IMG/VR virus record: IMGVR_UViG_3300020193_000037
Span: 1 to 47,994 of that record
DNA from: a virus
Direction: 5' to 3' (one strand)
DNA length: 47,994 nt
The notes beneath the pieces were generated by a model. The model searched no databases. It was not told the DNA's origin and was given only the letters and a program-made list of their open reading frames with translations. This document shows positions 12,101 to 18,049 of this stretch, piece after piece (within the stretch, counting starts at the first letter, position 1; every line of letters begins with the position of its first letter). The position numbers and the translations under genes are program-made.

Positions 12101-12668
12101 TAAAGATTCTGTCTTCGAGCGAATCGACAACGACCCGAATCTTAACGATGCAGAAAAAACACAAATCAAAAAAGAAATTAACGAACATTTTTTTATCAAA
12201 TTTGACGAATATGAGGTAACTGACGAAACCAGGCGCCTTGCCGAGGAAGCGGGCGTCGACCCTGAAGCATTGCAATTCGCGTTTCATGCAACATCCGAAG
12301 CCGTCATCCGAACCAACGAATTGCTCGACCCGACAATTCCCCTTCCCGCTCGGGTCTTCGGATGGATAAGGGAGAACGGAATGCCCGACGACAAACCATC
12401 AGGTTTATCACCAGAGATTCAGGCTGTGAATAGACGTCAAGAATTCCAATATCTAGCCAATGTTCTTCTGGAACTTCTCGGCAGGGGCCCCGCATTCATC
12501 GGCGACGAAACGCCAGAACAAATGGCTCTTGCCGAAAAAGAAGCAAAAGAAAAGAAGAACAGGGCAAAAAAGAAGTTTGCTAAAATGATAGAGACGGTAA
12601 ATCAACTTGCCAAAAAATACCCCGAACTTGGCAAAGAATTTGCCGATGAATTGGGGAAACTTAAATGA
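3135..12668 (+). CDS. Giant multidomain polyprotein (zincin, ART-like, GNAT-like)
   Basis: 3177 residues from a GTG start, with a Shine-Dalgarno AGAGGA at 3121-3126, 8 nt upstream. Visible parts in order: an EF-hand-like loop DGDNDGFVQDG (about 57-68); a zincin motif H635-E-Y-G-H639 with a later TERFAEIFA helix that could give the third ligand; an ART-like region (about 1025-1160) with a FRI strand Arg near 1079 and an SST motif near 1106, but with NGQ where ARTs carry catalytic ExE; a GNAT-like acetyl-CoA loop G1532-KGRGIG; long helical stretches (about 2150-2270); and a second zincin motif H2899-E-T-G-H2903. Short linkers of the GLASST type recur near 112, 906, 1218, 2128 and 2486 and may be hinges or cleavage sites. 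Actinophages encode comparable virion-associated fusion proteins, so an injected or virion protein that is processed is the likeliest role (inference). The next gene starts in an ATGA overlap. Confidence 0.7.
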   Translation: MDNLNPNNELIEFVINVKDGNRLSRRLGRTLKLAAGGAGVGRGIGRALAQEPFDPNAFDGDNDGFVQDGTIFMRPVVLRGQMNLSKPTPKTPIEKDDTTPTQVAKETRRQRGLASSTEPPAIDRPAKKPDPLDRDWRRQATEDELARVFVPLTTKEIDELNERITVPRESYKTEEDYQHALNLHQQAIKAYRLLPQMKINALESMYDYEFGTGAFNKDIENNYSLFTSRVNKLFGAQEDFGNLMSYVHHDIVAWQEEFFDTLLATPNTPQIIKDLILEAKRMQAANNGFLYHGLFSKRHIDPSDGLEKPVPDAIGMMEYILARLIVGGQSISFMNMQEIMAPNKSPALDLVQSILELYFNFASQKASYPRDPMSVALREVARQWHFVQNAQDSTIGPPRLIRVQNVITNDQIKNRLDFAQQSGSLFGFIGTIFPNRIEMNDFFMNGIANAVPSEVRQDRVMLRAFVRRTLKENPEFLHAVREYGLPVIVLPHRVFSFVGQDKDLTLEMLTASPQHMSKSLLAKRIEIGKKLLRKHERLLRVEWSRRAMRGKHFTEPLNRGRTQVFSDYENGASGHFPMNAPLGGYFQPHTNEMVLQYGQLLLYMLNPSEASREIFNIENSNAISETIGEAAVVIHEYGHYLDYMLRRNYALLAWEQFKRDPKNWGISNIFFKPPVGTTYPGGVPHYKRFRDALVRREDLGFGRRHNGYDVVNGQRRMLKNRRTQPMFADPALWGNYPNFDNIPTGQRLFDVDNMTDSELQAAITELEGQLQEMHATDTLSQRRRNEPNRRRHKDISKDSINSSEPYVVTPYGQTDTTERFAEIFASVTTRLGQKHPFLVNNAAVKLVARILGLNTEPQTVTSMWRRRKTSRGTFSDEVDDISDRILSNIKIVAPQLERTADGHRPGFNSSTSDDNLRFDPNERSRLTLRTNLNIDTDERLYANPTPTLLTDYGSRARLLHIGDHHFYDNRVPFASFLDQRTRQSFGESAGQRYINRNRPHHGDMVRAISSIQFGLFVDDMPIYDTTTEGNKDMLRSLVTGKIAKLPISKRSPIEAALKDAADIHLAVQASEPNKRELFRIINIDRETFLEGFNIGDSIPMPITAVSSTMPHKDNTVIIRVEKGAKAIDVGNGQFLTQGNFEVTKIQDNGTNVIVTLSHKEVFDPRHDAMRPVDKSSDVPKKMRKMGASLARYTPEEQEKMNIEMQKRKDHTDVLQNRGLASSTTEITPPEMKDFLDYERVATNREEYQQRMAPFIERARKIVSDHIQTSVQRRLTQSIKAIKNKYGRTTPWKDDVDSIRKWRTLDTETTRRAIDTLRDLLIKNSRIGDDKEEISFDEYSPLYKFSYLLSRIGFDGTMSRADLERLLATGEFGKRQTGHYLTDEEIREGFISIPEIINPQTEATKELRQVLQTTLDALKSVQRAYLLDGSSKSGKGGVIAIDDTAIEVEPLKSTIGSKGAYVVLQGYESGQRLWNYSNNSPISFKIQASFTTSGQKHRSDQYFEREIYLNEQGNIKIKHSNFMIREAGEGATGKGRGIGTLLQQHAALWWRQHAGTEIFIPSAVLDGVIVWPRMNYQYNLADNDTGGFKEFRHKLIVEIRNILRAALFEDPNIDEDEEGISAAPSIAADIDYGLKTNNDFRQRLIGWLALARMHESTNNNDTGLITILANIIEPRELTGEQKFAWKQLFDDSNLNLSNLSIIVDRQDNDWLPAFAIPDQPDDPELSNFGPTHENRQRAELIGSLSDNKMEEFDLFIGPLDSPEGLNQQQAGRLAAIIRAGDHEEVNLFKHAEREKYARESAAFNSPPRLITRTELEERINAGEKVLYGISNNGDNWSNDEVPVALEGVKKHLTKVTSEPFRYLDKMVDKQRPDQDPAQNKNGLIILLDPKARVLTNNQVEQIVLKLFPNINFPLGAWIDGNYDSLINDMIKTYGVEVDTGTLKLIVPKTSITTGSASDIQLHAFRLAKAFFAIENQRRLQNNPPSLVKLRNDLLAEFINSTTVLRTTLIPILLGTDAIKHGNRTYEILNNRVIQILDEKVSFAQAAQMIDDPNFRVIPHQKSFTQETEEILERINGQLSIGQRETWYLGDDARLLPDDAIEMPPRAMQSFSYINQVRQDFNVDLNRDRGFSSGQFAPRTTENRLKARKAGQSWLDFMAATPEMFQSHIDALKKDFDALLRAQEKWDAIDLAKGPDEPVDVVGRRQIQEELNLLADKVVHLINSSNNALEEAIDHEATRQAIEILREQKTWQTVIPPRYIERLERLADELEQETRLHNINLKRLYQRQTSIRELLSDFHIAYEVRKTLEGEESIELANFIDSDVKIRVEDISLLIFNMMFSDKKRPIDAMRMEMDAIRTEINALQNAFFGGTADPKNVRVRLDEIFRDVPPGERAKWREKLDLKLDNDPLDVLGINADYLDYQIESTPTTFSTAPREVPTPTWRKVRAAMSRSRSTKYEGERIAAEEAAMRLLEKYRPDLANEKFVRGIRSSTITQPTDVMRPNFSQKTTMRGLDPESPLVNLENQFGARLIDRMRSLGYDIEIADLMPTGKYGRMFKLVDKFENLEGRDFDFSDPLLAALVQQATALARENMAIIKIEGHSVKKILAPLDTEVADILGDELDVAMLRVMGSPTYEKIVNIAAAFYTERARLNRAFGTPVDNFTDQYPGAGAFHHVLRKPGAIEGGGGDKRDIGVKPITFTLGDDKTVVATIGVIDPQRLKEIEARFPSRYGEPISLLTLLSRMESSDARTNDVIFGVMNEIIGSDYESKDLKTLRDEYAAVQEIVGSMTFAPSPAGRHVKQLFEQSVEKFRILNDLTERLGQRYVHLLRSRGITDSEIKDMFALLRQQNPGGPFRNGTYNNPGLHGSVIQTALEGFLMKNMRSLNLPQITDSTIEELGLHETGHSFLGQGFTRHGEFTANFWAFALYGPAFWPVFAQMQAGQERFDRFTIQEKFGHKLTPEQILNVAFVKVAIGGDRRYLGLTISDRQQIKDSVFERIDNDPNLNDAEKTQIKKEINEHFFIKFDEYEVTDETRRLAEEAGVDPEALQFAFHATSEAVIRTNELLDPTIPLPARVFGWIRENGMPDDKPSGLSPEIQAVNRRQEFQYLANVLLELLGRGPAFIGDETPEQMALAEKEAKEKKNRAKKKFAKMIETVNQLAKKYPELGKEFADELGKLK

Positions 12669-12850
12669 GAGAAAAATCCGTTTCAGCAATAGTCCAACAA
12701 TTCATGAATAGTTTCAGCGACCAGGAAAAAGCAGACCTGATTGAAGCAGATGATGACTTCCTGGATGTGCTAGAAATTAGAGAGAAAAGAAGAAGAAGAA
12801 AAAATGTACAGAACTCAAAGAAACAGCCAAACAACCCTTCAATGGGTTGA
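12665..12850 (+). CDS. Small charged protein, 61 aa
   Basis: Starts in an ATGA overlap with the stop of the giant gene, so it is probably translationally coupled to it. The sequence is acidic in the middle (LIEADDDFLDVLEI) and strongly basic after (REKRRRRK). No family recognised. It overlaps the next gene by 47 nt. Confidence 0.55.
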   Translation: MREKSVSAIVQQFMNSFSDQEKADLIEADDDFLDVLEIREKRRRRKNVQNSKKQPNNPSMG

Positions 12851-13298
12851 TGTTTCTGTCAAAAAATTCATTCTCAACGCCCCATTGGAATACAAAAATG
12901 GCGATTACACAAAACCCGCATTACGCGAGGACATCAAACGTCGTATTACGGCTGGCTCAAAAGGTGGCAAGCCTGGTCAATGGTCGGCTAAAAAAGCACA
13001 AATAGTTGCCCAAACATACCGACAGGCAGGTGGTGGCTATCGCACGGGTCGCCCTTCTCGTAAACAACGCACACTTCGCAAATGGACCAAACAACGTTGG
13101 CGCATATCCGATGGCAAAAAAGCGGGGCGCAACGAGGAAATGAGGCGTTATCTGCCAGATGCAATATGGAAACGACTAACCCCATCACAACGGTCCGCCA
13201 CAAATAAAAAGAAATTACAAGGCGACAAGAAGAACAAACAGTTCATTCGCAATATGGAAACCGTTGGAGAGATTACAAAAAAACACCAAAAACTATAA
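12804..13298 (+). CDS. Basic DUF5872-like protein
   Basis: 164 residues, very basic. The core 'GQWSAKKAQIVAQTYRQAGG' followed by LRKWTKQRW, RYLPDAIWKRLTP and TNKKK resembles a family of small basic proteins (DUF5872-like) found in phages and large viruses; function unknown, nucleic-acid binding plausible from charge. The start overlaps the end of the preceding gene. Transcription probably ends in the hairpin starting at its stop codon. Confidence 0.55.
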   Translation: MYRTQRNSQTTLQWVDVSVKKFILNAPLEYKNGDYTKPALREDIKRRITAGSKGGKPGQWSAKKAQIVAQTYRQAGGGYRTGRPSRKQRTLRKWTKQRWRISDGKKAGRNEEMRRYLPDAIWKRLTPSQRSATNKKKLQGDKKNKQFIRNMETVGEITKKHQKL

Positions 13299-13339
13299 GG
13301 CTTTGTTCCAGAATCCCGTACTGATTTAACAAAGCCTTA
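13296..13339. terminator. 12-bp hairpin at the end of the giant-gene operon
   Basis: TAAGGCTTTGTT (13296-13307) pairs perfectly with AACAAAGCCTTA (13328-13339) across a 20-nt loop. It includes the stop codon of the + gene and lies between convergent genes, so it could terminate either direction. There is no long T-run. Confidence 0.65.
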
Positions 13340-13342
13340 AAT

Positions 13343-13376
13343 AGTTCAGCGCAGCCCTCCCAGACCGCGCCGAACT
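13343..13376. terminator. Second hairpin between convergent genes
   Basis: AGTTCAGCGC and GCGCCGAACT pair with one A-C mismatch. It lies directly beside the first hairpin and upstream of the ssb stop codon, so it may serve the - strand transcript. Confidence 0.5.
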
Positions 13377-13390
13377 ACACCTTTTGAAAC

Positions 13391-13864
13391 TTAAAACGGT
13401 TCTCCGTCGTCGGTCCCGGCAGCAACCGGAACTTTAGTTGTTGATGGTCGTGTGCGTGGCGCAGAATTGGTCGGGCGACTTGGAGCACTTCCACCGCCTG
13501 CATTGTCTTGCCTTACACGACGCTGGATGCTTTCAAGCGAACGAGTTGCGATTCCAATTTCTTCCGCAACCAAATCAACCACCGAGCGCTTGACGCCTTC
13601 TTTGTCTTCATACGAGCGTTGTTCCAATCGCCCTGTCACTACAACTCCAATGCCCTTTTCGAGGGTTCGTGATGAATTTTCTGCCAAATAACGCCAAGCA
13701 GTTACATTGAAGTACGAGGTTTTCTCTTGTTTCTCGCCTTGTGCATCTGTATACCCGTAATTAACTGCGACTCCAAATGCAAGGCGAGCAGCCCCGGCAT
13801 TCGTGTAGGTGAGTTCGGGGTCATTTGTGATATTCCCCGAAATAGTTAGTGTTGCTGTTGCCAT
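13391..13864 (-). CDS. ssb: Single-stranded DNA-binding protein
   Basis: 157 residues from the ATG at 13864, which has a good Shine-Dalgarno AAGGAG 6 nt upstream; a longer frame starting at 13963 has no support. The N-terminal OB fold is clear (ATLTISGNITNDPELTYT, then YFNVTAWRYLAENSSRTLEKG and VVVTGRLEQRSYEDKEG). A flexible Gly/Pro/Ser/Thr linker follows, ending in the acidic tip DDGEPF that in bacterial SSBs recruits partner proteins. It coats ssDNA in replication and recombination. Unlike most genes here it has a standard leader and ribosome-binding site. Confidence 0.95.
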   Translation of the reverse strand: MATATLTISGNITNDPELTYTNAGAARLAFGVAVNYGYTDAQGEKQEKTSYFNVTAWRYLAENSSRTLEKGIGVVVTGRLEQRSYEDKEGVKRSVVDLVAEEIGIATRSLESIQRRVRQDNAGGGSAPSRPTNSAPRTRPSTTKVPVAAGTDDGEPF

Positions 13865-13879
13865 TTTCGTCTCCTTGTT

Positions 13880-13949
13880 GTTTGTAGCGAAAGCATGTTG
13901 CCCTCGCCGATATCTTAGTTGCTTATAGCGAAGGCATATTGCATCTGCC
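13880..13949 (-). repeat. Imperfect 29-bp direct repeat upstream of ssb
   Basis: Copies at 13880-13908 and 13921-13949 match at about 21 of 29 positions, sharing TAGCGAA, GCAT and TTGC blocks. They fill the gap between ssb and the preceding gene, where a promoter and operator would be expected. No strong -35/-10 pair is evident. Confidence 0.5.
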
Positions 13950-13976
13950 AATGCTGGGTCCATTTGTCTTATTATC

Positions 13977-14255
13977 CTACTCGTTTATAGGGTCTTCGTC
14001 AAATGTATCGTCAAAATTGGCTGTATCGTCAAAATCAGCAAGCAATTCATCAATTGGTTTCAATTTCATTGTGGCTGTAATAAGCCCATCTTGGTCTGCC
14101 TTAATGACATCAAGAGATATCGCTTCAAGCATTGTGGAGGCAAAATCCAAACATGCGTCATTATCGGGTTCGTTTGTTAATTTGCCAATAAATTCGGCAA
14201 AATGTTCCAAAACACTAAGCCTTATTTCCTCTGGCGACAGTTCTTTCATAGCCAT
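13977..14255 (-). CDS. Hypothetical acidic protein, 92 aa
   Basis: Start chosen at the ATG at 14255, 6 nt after the -10 box of its promoter; GTG 14261 and ATG 14249 are alternatives. The protein is helical with a very acidic C-terminus (DFDDTANFDDTFDEDPINE). No family recognised. It lies between the HDAC-like gene and ssb. Confidence 0.65.
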   Translation of the reverse strand: MAMKELSPEEIRLSVLEHFAEFIGKLTNEPDNDACLDFASTMLEAISLDVIKADQDGLITATMKLKPIDELLADFDDTANFDDTFDEDPINE

Positions 14256-14261
14256 TACCAC

Positions 14262-14290
14262 AGTCTACAGGTACTAATGATTTAAAGCAA
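14262..14290 (-). promoter_or_regulatory. Leaderless promoter (variant) for the 14255 gene
   Basis: -35 TTGCTT, 17-nt spacer TAAATCATTAGTACCTG, -10 TAGACT (14267-14262), then 6 nt to the ATG. The spacer keeps the family core CATTAGTACC. The -35 overlaps the end of the HDAC-like gene. Confidence 0.7.
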
Positions 14291-15253
14291 CCCCACAAAA
14301 GGGGCAAATTGCCCAGCAGACGGGCGTCCCGCGGACACACGTGGCGATTCGGTCAACAAATCAGGCGTTGCAAAAGCCATAATCGTTGCCAAATGCAATT
14401 GGGTAAGAACCCCATAATCTCCATAGCCCCCCGCTATGACAATAACGGTCGGCGTACCAAGATTTCGAAGGAAATCAGCCACTATTATCTCCCGTTTAAC
14501 GACAGTTTCGGGCGCCACAAATGGATAGATATCCACCCCAGCGTTATAAATAACCACATCGGGCTCGATTTTTTCAACAAGACTGAGAGTTTCTGCTAAA
14601 CCAAAATCAAGATATTCGTCTTTGTTTTTACAAATCAATAAGTTGCTATTGCCATTCGGGGCATAAGAATCAAAATCCGAGGTCGAATAATCGACTTGCA
14701 CGATATCCGTGTTTTGTAAATATTCGTTTGTCCCACCACCACAATGTGCGTCCAAGTCAAGAATCAAAACCTTTTCAAACATTTTTCTTGCGTACATGGC
14801 CCCGAGGGCAAGCGAGTTCACCGTACAAAAACCTGCGCCCCTCGAACGACGGGCATGATGAAGTCCGCTTGACAACGAACAGGCATAATGAAACCCACCT
14901 CTCGCCACATCTCGGATTGCGCACAAGATACCCGCAGTTGAATTGAGTACCGTCTGATAAACCCCCATATCCCAAGAGAAACCATTGCTTTCTGCTAATT
15001 CTCGGGGCCGACCCGTCATCACGGCTTGCAAATACTTGGGGTCTAAGCCTTGCTGTAGGACAAGTTGCGCTTCCGCAAGCATCCCAACCCTATCGGCTGG
15101 GTCTTTGACAGAAACGCCATAATTATTTAAGCATTTCGCCATGGGCGCATAATTATTCAATACAAAAGCAATGTATTTGGACTTTTTGAATGTCGCAAAA
15201 TCAATCTTGGTCCCGCAGTAATCTTCGTTCCAATAAACATTCATATTCGTCAT
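14282..15253 (-). CDS. HDAC/acetoin-utilisation-fold deacetylase
   Basis: 323 residues with the complete active-site set of the zinc-dependent histone deacetylase/acetylpolyamine amidohydrolase superfamily: the His-His dyad H132-H133 (SGLHHA), the GFCTVN strand (141-146), zinc ligands D168 and H170 (DLDAH) and D241 (YNAGVD), and the catalytic-type Tyr in GGY (275-277). Length is normal for the fold. The reaction would be hydrolysis of an acetyl-amide, on a protein lysine, a polyamine or a small molecule; which one cannot be told. It is an unusual gene for a phage. Two promoter boxes lie upstream, with 8 nt between the -10 and the ATG. Confidence 0.88.
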   Translation of the reverse strand: MTNMNVYWNEDYCGTKIDFATFKKSKYIAFVLNNYAPMAKCLNNYGVSVKDPADRVGMLAEAQLVLQQGLDPKYLQAVMTGRPRELAESNGFSWDMGVYQTVLNSTAGILCAIRDVARGGFHYACSLSSGLHHARRSRGAGFCTVNSLALGAMYARKMFEKVLILDLDAHCGGGTNEYLQNTDIVQVDYSTSDFDSYAPNGNSNLLICKNKDEYLDFGLAETLSLVEKIEPDVVIYNAGVDIYPFVAPETVVKREIIVADFLRNLGTPTVIVIAGGYGDYGVLTQLHLATIMAFATPDLLTESPRVSAGRPSAGQFAPFVGLL

Positions 15254-15261
15254 AATAATTT

Positions 15262-15290
15262 AATCTACCGTAAGGTATTCAAAAGAACAA
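15262..15290 (-). promoter_or_regulatory. Probable promoter of the HDAC-like gene
   Basis: -35 TTGTTC, 17-nt spacer, -10 TAGATT (15267-15262), then 8 nt to the ATG at 15253. The geometry is that of the leaderless family, but the spacer (with ATACCTTACGG) does not carry the conserved CATTAGT core. Confidence 0.5.
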
Positions 15291-15335
15291 TCCCATACAC
15301 GCTTCGGGGGGGCGAAAGCGTGCATGGAAATTGCT

Positions 15336-15437
15336 TTATTGCTTTTTGCCCAATCTGGTGACCAACACCACAATTAGGACAGTTGCTACGATAAGCGAAT
15401 AGGAAACATATTCACTTAAGTTAAGTGTTAGTTCCAT
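15336..15437 (-). CDS. 33-aa membrane micropeptide
   Basis: Reads MELTLNLSEYVSYS, then the hydrophobic LIVATVLIVVLVT, then RLGKKQ: one membrane helix with a positively charged end. The ATG overlaps the end of the preceding gene (10 nt), so it is probably coupled. Other micropeptides of the same layout occur in this window. Confidence 0.55.
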   Translation of the reverse strand: MELTLNLSEYVSYSLIVATVLIVVLVTRLGKKQ

Positions 15438-15712
15438 GCGGTAGACCAACATTCGGTAGGTGCCATTGTGTCCAAGTTTTCAATCGTGGCATAGGGAACT
15501 ACTAGAGTCTCCCAATATTCCACTATTTGCTTTGCTTGCTCTTCGGATAGACATGGTATTGTACGACTAATAAAATCGCTCATGTCTCCCGTTGGGCTTT
15601 GAAAGAACAGTTGAACTGCCCATTCTGTTTTGACACCATATTCGGTGGTTGGCGAATACACGACTTGCGCACCAGCCAACGCCCCTTTATGGCGATATGT
15701 AGTTTTTTCCAT
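15428..15712 (-). CDS. Hypothetical protein, 94 aa
   Basis: Start at the ATG at 15712 (MEKTTYRHKGALAG). The longer frame to 15748 only translates the promoter. Seven nucleotides separate the -10 from the ATG, so the mRNA should be leaderless. No family recognised. It is first in a two-gene operon with the micropeptide. Confidence 0.7.
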   Translation of the reverse strand: MEKTTYRHKGALAGAQVVYSPTTEYGVKTEWAVQLFFQSPTGDMSDFISRTIPCLSEEQAKQIVEYWETLVVPYATIENLDTMAPTECWSTAWN

Positions 15713-15719
15713 ACCTTCT

Positions 15720-15748
15720 ACTTTAGCGGTACTAATGGTACTAGACAA
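15720..15748 (-). promoter_or_regulatory. Leaderless promoter for the 15712 gene
   Basis: -35 TTGTCT, spacer with ACCATTAGTACCG, -10 TAAAGT, then 7 nt to the ATG. Confidence 0.8.
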
Positions 15749-15758
15749 CCCCCCCCTG

Positions 15759-17684
15759 CTATTTGTCCAAAAGGCTTAAAATCAACTGAATACCCACTTC
15801 CTCGCCATCGGCACCGGGGCCGCCGTCAACGGCGGTGTTCACAACTGTCCGTTTTGAGGCAATCAGGGAATAGATTTTCTCGTCTATTGTGCCTCCACAC
15901 AATGCGTAAGTCGCCGTAACCGACCCTTTTTGCCCCATTCTGTGTAGTCGTGAATATGTTTGGTCAACATCGGCTGGAGTCCAAGGCAACTCAACAAAAA
16001 TTATGTCTTGCGCCGCAGTGAGTGTGTGTCCCGTTTTGGCTGCCTGAATAGAAAGTGTTATAACCTGCTGTTGCGGGTCTGTTTGAAACTTATGTTTGAC
16101 ATTTTCAACTTCCGCAACCGACATACCGCCCTGTATTTTCAAACCACCAAAACGATTTGCTAGTTCGTCAACTATGTCTCTATGATGCGCCGCAATCACA
16201 ACTTTGGCCCCGTTGGCAGTTCGCTGTTGAACCCACTCAATTATGCTTTCCATTTTTGCTTTGGCTGCAAGACGACGAAGCACCGAAAGTCGTACAAGAT
16301 TTTGTGCGTGTTCGGCTTTAATCCGTGCGATGACGATTGCTGAACGAGTATTTGTCCCAAGTTCCAAGGCAATTTCTTTCGCACGCTCGACCAAGTAATG
16401 AACAATGTCGTTCTCGGCTTTGGCATACTCAACCATCGCCGCCGGGGCCCCAACAAGAGTGAGTTCCTGATGAAATACGGGCGGTAATTCAGCCAATACT
16501 TGCTCTTTTGTTCGTCTGATATAACAAACCGACCTTAATTTTTCGTTAAGTTCCTCCAGATTGCTTGCACCTTCCAAATGCCACTGACCATACTTATCTT
16601 GAAATGCGTTGCAATACCTGCGGTAGAAGCCCCAAGTGCCACCAAAGTCCTTGATTTTGCCCAAAATATCCAACTGCGCCACATATTCAGCGGGACGACT
16701 CGTCACGGGCGTACCCGTCAGGCACAACACGGGCGTTCCAGAAGGCGATGAAGCGACAATTTTGCGCGCCGATTTTGTTCGTTTGGCTGTCAAAGTCTTG
16801 CAATAATGGCTTTCGTCTAATACATAAGCGGAATGGGAAGTCAAAAATGATTCCCAATACGAAATGTTCGAGTACCCGATTACAAGCGTGTCATAGGTCC
16901 CGCGTTCCGGAAACTCTTTTTGCCCCTTCCCAGCCAAAACTGTCGCTATTTTGCGTTGAGGCAACCATTTCGCGTACTCGGCTTTCCAATTCAGCACAAG
17001 ATTAGGTGGACACATAACAAGGGCTGGATATTGACCAATAATTTCTAGGGTCGCAATTGCTTGCAAGGTCTTTCCCAACCCCATTTCATCGGCAATAAAA
17101 CAGCGTTTGGCTTGTTTTGCGTAGGCTACGCCTGCTTTTTGATACGGCAACAAGGACTTTTCGAGTCCCGTATCGCCTATCACGATTTCTGCTTCCACCG
17201 CACGACTTGCTTCGCTCAATTCGGATAGTCGTGCGTTGATTTCCTTTGCTTTCACAAGGATTTCGGGTGAAACAGTCCTGTTAAACCTGCTAGCCCATTG
17301 AATTGCCTCATTAATTGCCGTTATCGGGGCTCGCCACGCCCCCGTGCGCTTATCCCAAGTGACTGAAGGTATCTGTTTGACCGACCTGACCATCACGGGG
17401 TCGTAAGGAAACGATATGTAAATATCCCCGTTCTTTTCATATACGCCTATATCTTGTGCGCTCAACCTGCGTGGCAAGGTGAATACAAGAACTTCATTAT
17501 CAATGACAAACCCGTGTTTGGTTGCGAACTCACGCGCCTCATTAACGCTTGAAACGGGGCAACGCCATAACCGCCTGACCTTATCCCATTTACAGTCCTT
17601 AATCTGCTTGACTTCGGCTACCTGACTTGCGTCATAGGGGAAATCTAGGGCGAGCGTGTCATTATCAAGAAATAATCGGCTCAT
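15759..17684 (-). CDS. SNF2-family helicase with two HARP-like repeats
   Basis: 641 residues from the ATG at 17684, in a TAATG overlap with the LysM gene. The N-terminus has two similar modules (about 12-57 and 97-140; FPYDASQVAEVKQIKDCKWD and FPYDPVMVRSVKQIPSVTWD), each like the HARP domain of SMARCAL1. The helicase core has Walker A D199-E-M-G-L-G-K-T206, motif II D290-E-S-H293, motif III CLTGTP, and a RecA-like C-terminal half ending in the SNF2 Arg box (QTYSRLHRMGQKGSV). SMARCAL1-type enzymes anneal ssDNA bubbles and remodel forks, so a job in phage replication or recombination beside SSB is likely. A DNA translocase activity is well supported; annealing activity is inferred from the repeats. 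Confidence 0.9.
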   Translation of the reverse strand: MSRLFLDNDTLALDFPYDASQVAEVKQIKDCKWDKVRRLWRCPVSSVNEAREFATKHGFVIDNEVLVFTLPRRLSAQDIGVYEKNGDIYISFPYDPVMVRSVKQIPSVTWDKRTGAWRAPITAINEAIQWASRFNRTVSPEILVKAKEINARLSELSEASRAVEAEIVIGDTGLEKSLLPYQKAGVAYAKQAKRCFIADEMGLGKTLQAIATLEIIGQYPALVMCPPNLVLNWKAEYAKWLPQRKIATVLAGKGQKEFPERGTYDTLVIGYSNISYWESFLTSHSAYVLDESHYCKTLTAKRTKSARKIVASSPSGTPVLCLTGTPVTSRPAEYVAQLDILGKIKDFGGTWGFYRRYCNAFQDKYGQWHLEGASNLEELNEKLRSVCYIRRTKEQVLAELPPVFHQELTLVGAPAAMVEYAKAENDIVHYLVERAKEIALELGTNTRSAIVIARIKAEHAQNLVRLSVLRRLAAKAKMESIIEWVQQRTANGAKVVIAAHHRDIVDELANRFGGLKIQGGMSVAEVENVKHKFQTDPQQQVITLSIQAAKTGHTLTAAQDIIFVELPWTPADVDQTYSRLHRMGQKGSVTATYALCGGTIDEKIYSLIASKRTVVNTAVDGGPGADGEEVGIQLILSLLDK

Positions 17685-17977
17685 TAACACTCATCATAGA
17701 TGTGACCGTCCCGATTTTCTAGCAGGCATTTGCTTTCTGTCGGCAACCAAATAACATCTCCGCTATGAATTGGGTCGCCATAGGTGCTAATTAGGTTATC
17801 TACGACCATTTGGATATTGCCGTCGCATTTGGTTTCAGCAATAGCCCAGAGCGTATCGCCCTGCGTCACGGTATATGGGTCGGCTTCGCAAGTGAATTGG
17901 CTTGCCGAGCGTGTAATAAACCCGACAACCGACACTATGCCGACCATTACGGCAACTAGCACTAGTTTTCTACGCAT
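17684..17977 (-). CDS. Membrane-anchored LysM protein
   Basis: 97 residues. Start at the ATG at 17977 (MRRKLVLV), with a strong AAGGAG 5 nt upstream. A basic N-terminus and a hydrophobic helix (about 4-22) act as signal anchor or signal peptide. It is followed by one LysM module (YTVTQGDTLWAIAETKCDGN to SGDVIWLP, about 36-81) that binds peptidoglycan, and a Cys-containing tail. Secretion toward the cell wall is expected; its coupling to a DNA helicase gene is odd. Its promoter lies 73 bp upstream and leaves a structured leader, unlike most neighbours. Confidence 0.82.
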   Translation of the reverse strand: MRRKLVLVAVMVGIVSVVGFITRSASQFTCEADPYTVTQGDTLWAIAETKCDGNIQMVVDNLISTYGDPIHSGDVIWLPTESKCLLENRDGHIYDEC

Positions 17978-17991
17978 TATCACTCCTTCCC

Positions 17992-18016
17992 GCCCCCCTG
18001 TCGGGCTTAGGGGGGC
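17992..18016 (-). promoter_or_regulatory. Leader hairpin next to the LysM ribosome-binding site
   Basis: In the mRNA GCCCCCC and GGGGGGC form a 7-bp stem around an 11-nt loop, about 4 nt before the AAGGAG. It could limit ribosome access or act as an attenuator. The 20976-21047 leader has a comparable GC-rich stem. Confidence 0.5.
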
Positions 18017-18049
18017 TGGAAGGTTGGTTTGAGTTTGCCCGACTCTTTC

